NCBI GenBank assembly: GCA_020721025.1
Contig: DYNO01000118.1
Location: forward strand, 1 to 10,395
DNA: 10,395 bases
From: Thiomargarita sp.
GTDB taxonomy: Bacteria; Pseudomonadota; Gammaproteobacteria; Beggiatoales; Beggiatoaceae
Direction of reading: 5' to 3'
The notes beneath the pieces are model-generated. The model was not told the origin of the DNA. It ran no database searches and worked only from the letters and a program-made list of their open reading frames with translations. Each line of letters opens with the position of its first letter. Position 1 is the stretch's first letter. Position numbers and translations under genes: made by a program. Below are positions 1 to 6,721 of this stretch, piece by piece.

Positions 1-241
1 GACGTAAGACTTGAGTAATCAAGCAGTTGTGTTGACGACGTGAACAAAGTGAGAACCATTCGCACATCTTGTCCGAACAATTCATAACTTTTTAGGATCG
101 GCGATGACAGACATGACTCACTTCTACGACTACCATAATGATTGTGTGTGTCGCAAGATGGTGTTTCGCCCTTGGGGAAAATCCCTAAAACCAACTCTAA
201 CTCAAAATTCAATTTACATTGCAAGAGGTAGTAATTAAACT
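1..241. other. Non-coding leader region upstream of the LysM lipoprotein gene
   Basis: No convincing gene is seen here. All three forward frames are stopped within the first 20 bases, so no upstream gene enters on the + strand. One reverse frame is open from about 236 to the window edge, but it has no recognisable protein features and no good start. A small hairpin (CTTGA-GTAA-TCAAG, 10-23) is present. I do not see a confident -35/-10 pair. The only useful site is the GAGG-containing ribosome binding site at 225-228, 13 bases ahead of the ATG at 242. Confidence 0.5.
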
Positions 242-649
242 ATGTTGTTGAGCAAATACAAACAATTAGGTCTGATACTTTGTGGCGTTTCCATGGTGGT
301 TTTAAGTGCTTGTTCGCAAAAAGCTCCTAAAGAAGAAATGCCAGCCCCTGTTGCAGAAATCAGTGAGCCGATGGAAACTGTGGATATCGCTCCTCCACCT
401 CCTGTTGTTGAAAACACTGAAATTCCTGCCCCTGTTGTTGCAGCAACCGACCCTGTGATGGACGAGCCCGTCACAACGAGCAGCAAGACGGGCGGTGTTG
501 GCGTTAAATACCATACTGTGAAGAAAGGTGACACCGTGTATAGTCTTGCCAAGAAATATGGCACGACGGCTGCGAAGTTGCTGAAGTGGAACGGTTTAAA
601 ATCTGCTAAAGCTCTGAAAGTGGGCGAAAAATTGAAAGTGCGTTTGTAA
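242..649 (+). CDS. LysM-domain lipoprotein
   Basis: This is a 135-residue envelope lipoprotein. Seen: residues 1-23 form a lipoprotein signal peptide (basic K5/K7, hydrophobic 9-21) ending in the lipobox L-S-A-C, with C24 as the lipidated cysteine. The residue after it is Ser, not Asp, which by the Lol rule favours the outer membrane. Residues 25-85 form a Pro/Val-rich linker with repeated PAPV/PPPVV units, a probable flexible spacer. Residues about 89-135 are one LysM module (YHTVKKGDTVYSLAKKYG, then WNGL and a final LKVGEKLKV), the usual peptidoglycan/chitin-binding fold. There is no catalytic domain after the LysM, so this is a wall-binding anchor rather than a hydrolase such as NlpD. A GAGG ribosome binding site lies at 225-228. 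The gene stands alone and converges with the sugar genes to its right. Its partner and exact role are unknown. Confidence 0.85.
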   Translation: MLLSKYKQLGLILCGVSMVVLSACSQKAPKEEMPAPVAEISEPMETVDIAPPPPVVENTEIPAPVVAATDPVMDEPVTTSSKTGGVGVKYHTVKKGDTVYSLAKKYGTTAAKLLKWNGLKSAKALKVGEKLKVRL

Positions 650-682
650 TCTCAAAACGTAATTTCTTTTAGAGAAAGATTT

Positions 683-719
683 TTGCAGGTTGAGCTATCT
701 TCATGAACTCAATCTGCAA
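683..719. terminator. Probable bidirectional terminator between convergent genes
   Basis: A 12-bp stem (TTGCAGGTTGAG at 683-694 with CTCAATCTGCAA at 708-719, one G-T wobble) closes a 13-base loop. It lies between the stop of the LysM gene (649) and the stop of the leftward PseG-PseH gene (747). The + strand flank is T-rich (cttattgattt). The - strand continues AAATCTTTCTCT. Neither has a long uninterrupted T run, so it is an imperfect intrinsic terminator, but its placement between two converging genes fits a shared one. Confidence 0.6.
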
Positions 720-746
720 CTTATTGATTTAGTTAGATTTAACAGC

Positions 747-2219
747 TCACAATGTGGCTACCAAGGTTGAAAAATAAGGCGTAAATCCGGCTTTTTTGAA
801 AATATGGACAGAAACTTGATTTTTTTCCAAAACTTCCGCAGTCACCTGTTTGATTCCCAAACGCTTTTCCCGCAACCACATATTCCCACGTTTTAACAAT
901 TCCGCCGCATAGCCGCGCCCCCGTTGTTGTGGCACAAGATAAATGGATACCACTGCCTCATCATTGAGCAAATCATAACGTAGCACCCCAACCGCTTGCT
1001 GATTATCTTCTCCGATCAATAGGATACGTTGTGGATTATTTAAAGATTGAGAAAACCAACGTTGATGCGTTGCAAAATCAAGCGGTGCCGAATTAAACGC
1101 ATAACGGCGAGTTTCCTCATCATTGCGCCAATGATATAAATTTTCACAATCCGCTTCTGTCGCCAGTCGTAACGTGAGGTGGGGGGGGGGCAATTTTTCC
1201 GAAATCAGATGTTGCACCACACGCTGCACGCCCAAACCATCCACCAATTTTTGCACTTCTTCCGCCAAAAAATGCACGAGTTCTTGAGCACTTAGCAACA
1301 TCCGCATTGCCGATAGAATCAGTTCAGCGGTCACTTGCTCACTTTTGCCCAAAAAAAGCGTTTTTCCTTGCCGCGCCAATTCTATAGTCATTTCTAATTG
1401 ATTATCCGCAACGGCGATAGTGAGCGTCGGTAATCCCACACAACAACGTTCCCATGTCGCACTGCCTCCCGCCCCAATGGCAATATCTGCTTCCGCCATG
1501 AGTTCTGCCATATAATTGATTTGACAGTGATAATTGACATTCGGCAAGCTGTGACACAGGGCTTGAATCTGTTGTTTGTCGGGATCAGAATTGCCAACCA
1601 CCACATCCACTTGTAATTGGGGTTGCTGTAATAAACGAATCGCTTCCAATGCTTTCAGTGTTTCATTGGTGGGATCACTGCCACCGAAAAACACAAATAT
1701 TTTTCGTATCTTACCATCACGCAATCGAGATTTTTGACGTTGTTGCATGAATTCGGGACGTAGCAGGGCAAATTGTCCTCCCAACAATAATTGACAATGT
1801 GACGGCACCAACGATTGATAACGTGCGGTCGCGTTGGGGTAGAAATTTTGATCGAGCAATACATCGCAATCGTGCAGTCGATTCGCCAAGTCATCAATAA
1901 CAAAGATTTTTTTGACATACCGGCGCATCCGCGTTTCCCAAAATTGATCTAAACTGTAGTGATCGACGATCAGCCAGTCAATCGTGGAAATTTGTTGCAA
2001 TTGGACAATGGCAGTTTCGGGCTGTAAATCGGCAAGCGGATAAACAATATAACCTTTTTGCTGAATATAACTGATTAAATCTCCAGCTAAAATTCGACAT
2101 AAAAAGTAAATTTGTGCCTGCTGCTGTCGTAAAGCATCGGCAAGCGTCAAACAGCGCATAATGTGCCCAGTACCAAGTTGCGAGGAAGCATCGGCACAGA
2201 TAACAATTTGCATAGTCAT
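747..2219 (-). CDS. pseG: PseG-PseH fusion: UDP-2,4-diacetamido-2,4,6-trideoxy-beta-L-altropyranose hydrolase plus N-acetyltransferase
   Basis: This 490-residue protein joins two steps of pseudaminic acid synthesis. PseH acetylates the C4 amine of the UDP-6-deoxy-AltNAc4N sugar; PseG then removes UDP to release the free sugar for PseI. Seen: residues 1-~342 are PseG, with the N-terminal ADASSQLGTGHIMRC motif (H19 as written), IDDLANRLHDCDVLLDQN, GGSDPTNET and GAGGSATWE. Residues ~347-490 are a GNAT domain with the acetyl-CoA loop QQRGRGYA (431-438) and a C-terminal NQVSVHIFKKAGF segment, matching PseH. Two Mets lie close together at the start (2219 and 2213). Starting at the second puts the motif His at position 17, as I recall for Campylobacter PseG, so 2213 may be the real start. 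The two domains are joined by L-P-P-P-H, encoded across a run of ten Cs. Fusions of PseG and PseH occur elsewhere, but the join here is slippage-prone. It is the last gene of its group, 70 bases after the methylase. Confidence 0.9.
   Translation of the reverse strand: MTMQIVICADASSQLGTGHIMRCLTLADALRQQQAQIYFLCRILAGDLISYIQQKGYIVYPLADLQPETAIVQLQQISTIDWLIVDHYSLDQFWETRMRRYVKKIFVIDDLANRLHDCDVLLDQNFYPNATARYQSLVPSHCQLLLGGQFALLRPEFMQQRQKSRLRDGKIRKIFVFFGGSDPTNETLKALEAIRLLQQPQLQVDVVVGNSDPDKQQIQALCHSLPNVNYHCQINYMAELMAEADIAIGAGGSATWERCCVGLPTLTIAVADNQLEMTIELARQGKTLFLGKSEQVTAELILSAMRMLLSAQELVHFLAEEVQKLVDGLGVQRVVQHLISEKLPPPHLTLRLATEADCENLYHWRNDEETRRYAFNSAPLDFATHQRWFSQSLNNPQRILLIGEDNQQAVGVLRYDLLNDEAVVSIYLVPQQRGRGYAAELLKRGNMWLREKRLGIKQVTAEVLEKNQVSVHIFKKAGFTPYFSTLVATL
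1181..1190 (-). repeat. Poly-C tract (C10 on the coding strand) at the PseG/PseH junction
   Basis: The + strand has ten uninterrupted Gs, which read as ten Cs in the gene. They encode P344-P345-P346 and the first base of H347, exactly between the PseG and PseH domains. With ten Cs the fusion is in frame. With eleven Cs the frame meets TGA at about codon 358. With nine Cs it meets TAA at about codon 393. Either change leaves PseG intact and removes PseH. I noticed no other G/C homopolymer of this length in the window. Confidence 0.95.
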
Positions 2220-2289
2220 GGAGTCTCGATAATTTTTTTCATTATCAGTTGGTTGAATTCATCTCAACAGGTCAGATTTCAGAACATGA

Positions 2290-2907
2290 TTATTGTTTTT
2301 CCAGCAAGAACCACGTTGTATCGTCTTGTGGAAAGTGTAAGTCCCGGTGATAATTGAAGCCGTAATCAATTAATTGTAAATCGGCATAACGATCCAACAT
2401 TTCGCCGGCAAAGTCACGTTTAAACAATCTATCCGTGTGACCACGATACGGAATGGTGACTGGCGAGGGATTGTAATATTCAGAAATGCAAATGTAACGT
2501 TGGCTTGATTGATACAAGATATCATAGACTTGTGGCAGCTTGTCTGGGTTAATATGAATTAATACGCCCTTGATCAGCACCAAGTCAAAGAGTTGCTCTG
2601 GAATGAAATTTAAGATAGATTGATGATAGAGCTGCACTTGGGGTAAATTTTGTTGCAATTCTACCACCGCCGTTTGATTGATTTCCACCGCTGCAAGGTG
2701 TGCTTTTGGCAGCAACTGGTTGAGTGCAATCAGATTTAATCCAATATTCGCACCAAACTCAATGATTGAACCAACGGTGCGAGTGTGGGCAAGAATTTTG
2801 GAAAACAGGGCAAGATTGCTGGCGATGATATTCGCGCCCTTGTTGCGAGCCACGTATTCATTGCCAAAATCGGTTGCCCAAAAGTGTTCTTGTTCGGTTT
2901 GAAACAT
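2290..2907 (-). CDS. Pseudaminic acid biosynthesis-associated methylase (SAM-dependent)
   Basis: This is a 205-residue class I SAM-dependent methyltransferase. It closely resembles the family known as pseudaminic acid biosynthesis-associated methylase (TIGR03587 in my memory). Seen: N-terminal TEQEHFWATDFGNEY, the SAM-binding motif I segment IIEFGANIGLNL, the acidic motif II AAVEIN, FDLVLIKGVLIHINP, and a very conserved C-terminal stretch with EYYNPSPVTIPYRGH, DRLFKRDFAGEMLD and FPQDDTTWFLLEK. Length matches the family. The acceptor atom is not established; neighbours suggest a nonulosonic-acid sugar or its precursor. The start is taken as the second ATG (2907), because the AGGAGA site inside the end of the upstream gene lies six bases from it, while it directly abuts the first ATG (2913). 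The first ATG would overlap the upstream stop as ATGA. Either way the two genes are translationally coupled. Confidence 0.85.
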   Translation of the reverse strand: MFQTEQEHFWATDFGNEYVARNKGANIIASNLALFSKILAHTRTVGSIIEFGANIGLNLIALNQLLPKAHLAAVEINQTAVVELQQNLPQVQLYHQSILNFIPEQLFDLVLIKGVLIHINPDKLPQVYDILYQSSQRYICISEYYNPSPVTIPYRGHTDRLFKRDFAGEMLDRYADLQLIDYGFNYHRDLHFPQDDTTWFLLEKQ

Positions 2908-2909
2908 CT

Positions 2910-3644
2910 TCATTCTCCTAGCTTTTTTTGCCGAATGTGTTGATTTATCGCGATGAATTCGGGTTGATGGGTCAATAGGTCTAAAATTTGTGCAGTGGTA
3001 AACAAGGGCGTGCTTGGATACAATGCGTCGTAAATCTTGGTAATTAAATCAAAATCTTCGGGAGTATCCAGTGTCCAACGATGTTGTGATAAGTCGGGCT
3101 GTCCGATAAAATCGGTTAAAGTGAATAACTCAGGATGTTGATAAATATAGGGTGTGACATGTTCACGTTGATAAAATTCGGTGGCTTGCTGAAATGCCCG
3201 CTCTAATGTCGCAAAAGTAAAAATTTCGGCATCCAACCCTTGCGGATAGCTACGCAGCATCGTATTGCTGAGATAATCTGTGGTTGTGGGATCGAATTTA
3301 TCCAACATTTGCGTTAAAAGCTGGGGATCAAAGAGCGGACAATCGGCGGTGACCCGGACAATGGTTTCGGTCACGCCCCAAGTTTTTGCTGCGAAATAAT
3401 AGCGTGCCAAAACATCCTGTTCACTGCCACGAAAATAAGGAATTTGCGACGCGGTCACGGCTTGAATAATTGCATCGTCTTGAGGGGAATCAGTGGTAGC
3501 AACGATAATCTGATTGACCTGTGGACAGGCGGCAACGCGGCGAATGACTTGAGTTAACACAGTTTTATCGCCCAACCTTTTCAAAACTTTGCCGGGCAAA
3601 CGGGTTGCGCCCATGCGGGCTTGAATGATAACAGTGGTATTCAT
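2910..3644 (-). CDS. spsF: SpsF-like cytidylyltransferase family protein (nonulosonic acid/glycan pathway)
   Basis: This is a 244-residue nucleotidyltransferase of the SpsF family (COG1861; related to acylneuraminate cytidylyltransferases). Seen: the N-terminal nucleotide-binding signature IIQARMGATRLPGKVLKRLGDK (residues ~6-27), followed by IIVATTDSPQDD, a conserved VRVTADCPLFDP acidic motif, and the HVTPYIYQHP and RWTLDTPEDFDL segments typical of the family. The N-terminus reads QARMGSTRLPGK-like rather than the PARGGSKRIPRKN of true PseF/NeuA, so I do not call it PseF. It may still serve as the CTP-using enzyme of this partial pathway. SpsF genes are often found in flagellin-glycosylation and surface-sugar clusters. 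It overlaps or abuts the methylase gene on its 3' side. It starts with ATG at 3644 without a clear Shine-Dalgarno. The 90-base gap to the upstream gene may hold its promoter. Confidence 0.85.
   Translation of the reverse strand: MNTTVIIQARMGATRLPGKVLKRLGDKTVLTQVIRRVAACPQVNQIIVATTDSPQDDAIIQAVTASQIPYFRGSEQDVLARYYFAAKTWGVTETIVRVTADCPLFDPQLLTQMLDKFDPTTTDYLSNTMLRSYPQGLDAEIFTFATLERAFQQATEFYQREHVTPYIYQHPELFTLTDFIGQPDLSQHRWTLDTPEDFDLITKIYDALYPSTPLFTTAQILDLLTHQPEFIAINQHIRQKKLGE
2914..2919 (-). promoter_or_regulatory. Ribosome binding site that decides the methylase start
   Basis: AGGAGA on the - strand, inside the last codons of the SpsF-like gene. It has six bases of spacing to the ATG at 2907 but none to the ATG at 2913, which makes 2907 the better start. 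Confidence 0.7.
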
Positions 3645-3734
3645 AAATATTATTGGTTTGTCGTGAGCCTCAATCAGAGGAATGTTGAAATAATTTATTG
3701 AATCTAATCATAATTTTATCTGCGAAATTTGCAG

Positions 3735-4742
3735 CTAAACAAAATCTCGCCATGAAGTACGCCATTTCCACCAATGTTTGATGCTGTTGCGAGTGACGCG
3801 AAATACCCGTTGTTCGCCGGGATAAATCCACACTGTGTCGAGTTGTCGAGTTTGCAGGGCTTGGTGGAGTGATTTAAACCACACGTTTTCTAAATCCGTC
3901 CACCAACGCGTCCAATCGGTCTTCATGCCGGTGGTCAATGTGAGCAAATAGTCGCCTGATTTCAATGAATTAAGCAGATGTTTCGATGGGGCGGCATAAG
4001 GAATATGAGTCAATTTTGCCAATCCTTGCGCGGTGGTGTCCTCGCTCCAAACTTCCACCCAACGCGGCGATGGAACGGGAGGCAACGTACCCAAGCCCCA
4101 AAACCATACGCTATTGATAGACAATTCCCCCCGCTGTTCTCGCTCCAAATTGACCGGGCTTTGATGCAGCAACATTTGCACTTCGTTCAGCCGTTGTCGC
4201 CACGTCATTTTATCGCGTCCGTCGGGCATGTGCTTGTGAATATCGCGTCCGACCAATTCGGTGAGCGGAGGCAGGGTTAAATCGGGCAAACGCGGCAATT
4301 GTAAGTACCAACGATAGGGCGTGGGCGCGGTGAATAGCAGGGCATCGCTAACAAAAAATGTATTTAATTCATTGATTAATCTATCAGTTTCTGCTTGAGT
4401 CAGGTCAAACATAGAGTGATCAAACAATAGCACCCGATCTCGGTCGGCATGAAGATGTACGGGATCGGCACGTAGCCAAATTTGATTTTCAGCATCATTG
4501 GCATCAATCAGACGACTTATTGCTGCGGCGGGTAAATTTTTCTCTACCGTTAAACCGAACAGGGCAAATAATGTGCTATAAAATTCAGTCTGTTGCCAAG
4601 TTTGTTGCGTGGATTGAGCAAAGAGTTTATTGAGAAATGGCAGTTGTAATTGTTCATCTGTTTCAGCGAGATAGTTGAATAAATTGGGAATCACCAGATG
4701 TAAATTTGTTTTAGACGACAAATGCGGTGAAAATGGGTTCAT
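3735..4742 (-). CDS. RpfE-like/COG4255 family protein (often labelled phosphoglycerate mutase)
   Basis: This protein resembles the conserved COG4255 family (Xanthomonas RpfE-type regulatory protein). Genes of this family are frequently annotated as cofactor-independent phosphoglycerate mutase, although no reaction is established to my knowledge. Seen: LHLVIPNLF near the N-terminus, WLRADPVHLHADRDRVLLFD in the middle, a WRQRLNEVQMLLHQSPVNLEREQRG stretch, and the characteristic INSVWFWGLGTLP. There is no signal peptide and no membrane segment. The ORF is open further upstream to a GTG at 4844, with other in-frame ATGs at 4826 and 4805. I chose 4742 because family similarity begins about a dozen residues after it, but no start has a strong ribosome binding site. 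In other proteobacteria the family often lies near recJ. Here it precedes the sugar genes by 90 bases on the same strand, and whether it shares their transcript is unclear. Confidence 0.75.
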   Translation of the reverse strand: MNPFSPHLSSKTNLHLVIPNLFNYLAETDEQLQLPFLNKLFAQSTQQTWQQTEFYSTLFALFGLTVEKNLPAAAISRLIDANDAENQIWLRADPVHLHADRDRVLLFDHSMFDLTQAETDRLINELNTFFVSDALLFTAPTPYRWYLQLPRLPDLTLPPLTELVGRDIHKHMPDGRDKMTWRQRLNEVQMLLHQSPVNLEREQRGELSINSVWFWGLGTLPPVPSPRWVEVWSEDTTAQGLAKLTHIPYAAPSKHLLNSLKSGDYLLTLTTGMKTDWTRWWTDLENVWFKSLHQALQTRQLDTVWIYPGEQRVFRVTRNSIKHWWKWRTSWRDFV

Positions 4743-4940
4743 AAGCTCAGAGATGAATTTTCGATGTGGGCAAAATAATTGGATATGTTTGCGGAAATAG
4801 AGCATGTAATTTCTCAATGATAGCATGTTGATCGAGTCTGTCACTGAATCACGGTCTTTGTCGTCAGAGAGGGGTAAATAATAGATTGATTTTCAAAAAA
4901 ATTGTCGCATAGCATGTTTAAATGTGGTGAAGAACTTGTT

Positions 4941-4969
4941 TTGACTTTTCCAAATATGACTGCTAAACT
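4941..4969 (+). promoter_or_regulatory. Predicted sigma-70 promoter for the small ORF and ntrC
   Basis: TTGACT (4941-4946, five of six -35 consensus bases) is separated by 17 bases from TAAACT (4964-4969, four of six). A TGC at 4961-4963 just before it gives an extended -10. It lies 65 bases upstream of the ATG at 5035 and faces the ntrC gene group. I see no sigma-54 -24/-12 element here and no clear NtrC palindrome. Confidence 0.55.
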
Positions 4970-5034
4970 TAGAAAATTATTAAGCTGCGTCCGTAGCATG
5001 AATCTTGAATCACTTCTTTTTTTACACTGGAAAA

Positions 5035-5241
5035 ATGACTTCATATCAACCATTGCCTTTATGTGATGCTACCTTGAAAATGATAGATCAAACCATTGCG
5101 AATGATCAGGCAGGAATCTTGGGTCATACGTTTGATTTGAGCCAATACAAAGAATTATTGGAAGAAGCGGATGACGTAGCAGATTATTTTTTGCATGAAG
5201 AAAAAGAGAAATCGGTTGATTTAAAGCTGTCCATCCGTTGA
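5035..5241 (+). CDS. Small acidic hypothetical protein upstream of ntrC
   Basis: I do not recognise this 68-residue protein. It begins MTSYQPLPLCDATLKMIDQ. It has no signal peptide or membrane segment, one Cys (C10), and a strongly acidic, helix-prone middle (QYKELLEEADDVADYFLHEEKEKSVD). A TTG ten codons upstream in the same frame (5005) is the alternative start; the ATG is preferred because the TTG gives an odd Phe-rich leader and lacks a ribosome binding site. The TGGA upstream of the ATG is weak. It sits 65 bases downstream of a good predicted promoter and 52 bases ahead of ntrC, in the place where ntrB is usually found. That it is expressed with ntrC is an inference. It could be a chance ORF, though the clear promoter in front of it argues otherwise. 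Confidence 0.5.
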   Translation: MTSYQPLPLCDATLKMIDQTIANDQAGILGHTFDLSQYKELLEEADDVADYFLHEEKEKSVDLKLSIR

Positions 5242-5293
5242 AAAATCCTATCCTAAACAAATTCAAAATGTTAAAACGAATCATCGGATAATC

Positions 5294-6700
5294 ATGTCAA
5301 ATGGTATAGTGTGGGTAATTGATGATGATAAATCCATTCGTTGGGTTTTAGAACGAACTTTATTGAAGGTGGAAGTCGAAGTCGTCACTTTTACCAACGC
5401 GCCCGCCGCATTAGCTCAATTAGCACAACTTGATACCACTCCGCCCAGTGTGATTGTCACCGATATTCGGATGCCGCAAATGGACGGTTTGACATTGTTG
5501 GAGCAATTACGCCATCTCCACCCGGATATTCCCGTCATCATCATGACTGCGTATTCTGACTTAGAAAGCACCGTTTCTGCCTATCAAAAAGGCGCGTTTG
5601 AATATTTACCCAAACCTTTCGATGTGGATGAAGCCGTTGAATTGATTTGTCGGGCGATGCAACGCGTATCTCATGCGCCTCCTTCTGAATCCACCATTCA
5701 CCCTAGCGAAATTATTGGCACTGCCACCGCGATGCAAGATGTTTTCCGCGCTATCGGACGGTTATCGCGCTCGCATATCACGGTGTTAATCACAGGAGAA
5801 TCTGGCACTGGCAAAGAATTGGTCGCCCGCGCCCTACACCGCCACAGTCCACGCACCGATCAGCCCTTTATCGCCTTAAATACCGCGGCAATTCCCAAAG
5901 AATTATTGGAATCTGAATTGTTTGGACATGAACGCGGCGCATTCACAGGGGCATTGCAACAACGACGCGGACGTTTTGAACAAGCGGATGGTGGGACATT
6001 GTTTTTAGATGAAATTGGAGACATGCCGCCCGAATTACAAACGCGATTGCTGAGAGTTTTAGCCGATGGCACATTTTTTCGAGTCGGAGGCTATCATTCG
6101 ATTAAGGTGAATGTCAGAATTATCGCCGCGACCCATCAAAATTTAGAACAGCGGGTGCAAGCCGGTTTATTTCGTGAAGATTTGTATCATCGTATCAATG
6201 TGATTCGGATTCACCTGCCTTCGTTGCGAAAACGCTGTGAAGATATTCCCGCCCTCGCACGACACTTTTTGATGGCGGCGGCGAACGAATTGGCTGTCGA
6301 ATCAAAAACTTTACATCCCGATACTGAGCGTTATTTGATGCAATTGCATTGGTCGGGCAACGTGCGGCAGTTGGAAAATACCTGTCGTTGGTTGACGGTA
6401 ATGGCTTCAGGACAGGAAATTTTATTGGAAGATTTGCCGCCGGAGTTGCGCGCGCAGGTCTCAGATGAAAATAGTGTAGAATGGCAACACAGTTTGCAAC
6501 GCTGGGCAGAACAACGTTTAGCGGTGGGAGTTGAGGATTTATTGGGCGAGGTGATTCCAAAAATTGAGATGGTGATGATTCAAGCCGCCCTCAAACATAC
6601 TGGGGGACATCGCCAAAATGCAGCGAAATTGCTAGGATGGGGACGCAATACTTTAACCCGTAAAATCAAAGAATTGGGCATGGATGATGACGAAAACTAA
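5294..6700 (+). CDS. ntrC: Nitrogen regulation response regulator NtrC (sigma-54 activator)
   Basis: This 468-residue enhancer-binding protein turns on sigma-54 promoters for nitrogen-assimilation genes when phosphorylated. Seen: a receiver domain (residues ~5-122) with the acidic pocket D10-D12, phospho-acceptor D57 in VTDIRMPQMDG, IIMTAYSD and K107 of KPFD. An AAA+ domain (~140-375) has Walker A GESGTGKE (168-175), the sigma-54-contacting GAFTGA loop (215-220) and Walker B GGTLFLDE (233-240). A C-terminal Fis-type helix-turn-helix reads AALKHTGGHRQNAAKLLGWGRNTLTRKIKELG. The receiver opening IVWVIDDDKSIRWVLE and the overall length are those of NtrC, not of NtrX, AtoC or other relatives. All key residues are intact. 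The gene is not preceded by ntrB or glnA as in enterobacteria, so its kinase must be encoded elsewhere. The HesB-like gene starts 22 bases after its stop, suggesting one transcript. Confidence 0.93.
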   Translation: MSNGIVWVIDDDKSIRWVLERTLLKVEVEVVTFTNAPAALAQLAQLDTTPPSVIVTDIRMPQMDGLTLLEQLRHLHPDIPVIIMTAYSDLESTVSAYQKGAFEYLPKPFDVDEAVELICRAMQRVSHAPPSESTIHPSEIIGTATAMQDVFRAIGRLSRSHITVLITGESGTGKELVARALHRHSPRTDQPFIALNTAAIPKELLESELFGHERGAFTGALQQRRGRFEQADGGTLFLDEIGDMPPELQTRLLRVLADGTFFRVGGYHSIKVNVRIIAATHQNLEQRVQAGLFREDLYHRINVIRIHLPSLRKRCEDIPALARHFLMAAANELAVESKTLHPDTERYLMQLHWSGNVRQLENTCRWLTVMASGQEILLEDLPPELRAQVSDENSVEWQHSLQRWAEQRLAVGVEDLLGEVIPKIEMVMIQAALKHTGGHRQNAAKLLGWGRNTLTRKIKELGMDDDEN

Positions 6701-6709
6701 TCATTTAAC

Positions 6710-6715
6710 AAGGGG
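6710..6715 (+). promoter_or_regulatory. Ribosome binding site of the HesB-like gene
   Basis: AAGGGG lies six bases before the ATG at 6722, just after the ntrC stop. It fixes that start and supports co-transcription with ntrC. Confidence 0.6.
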
Positions 6716-6721
6716 CGATAC

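Noticed and set aside
1..236. Reverse-strand open frame running off the left edge
   Set aside because: It has no good start or ribosome binding site, no recognisable motif and a composition unlike the neighbouring genes. It may be chance; sequence to the left of the window would decide.
235..564. Reverse ORF opposite the LysM lipoprotein
   Set aside because: It is the Ser/Thr/Gly-rich shadow of the Pro/Val linker of a clear lipoprotein gene.
4845..4930. Divergent promoter for the RpfE-like gene on the - strand
   Set aside because: A TATTAT -10-like hexamer is present, but no matching -35 lies at 16-18 bases, so the call would be guesswork.
5860..6560. Reverse ORFs opposite ntrC
   Set aside because: They are antisense shadows of conserved AAA+ and HTH coding sequence, without their own signals.
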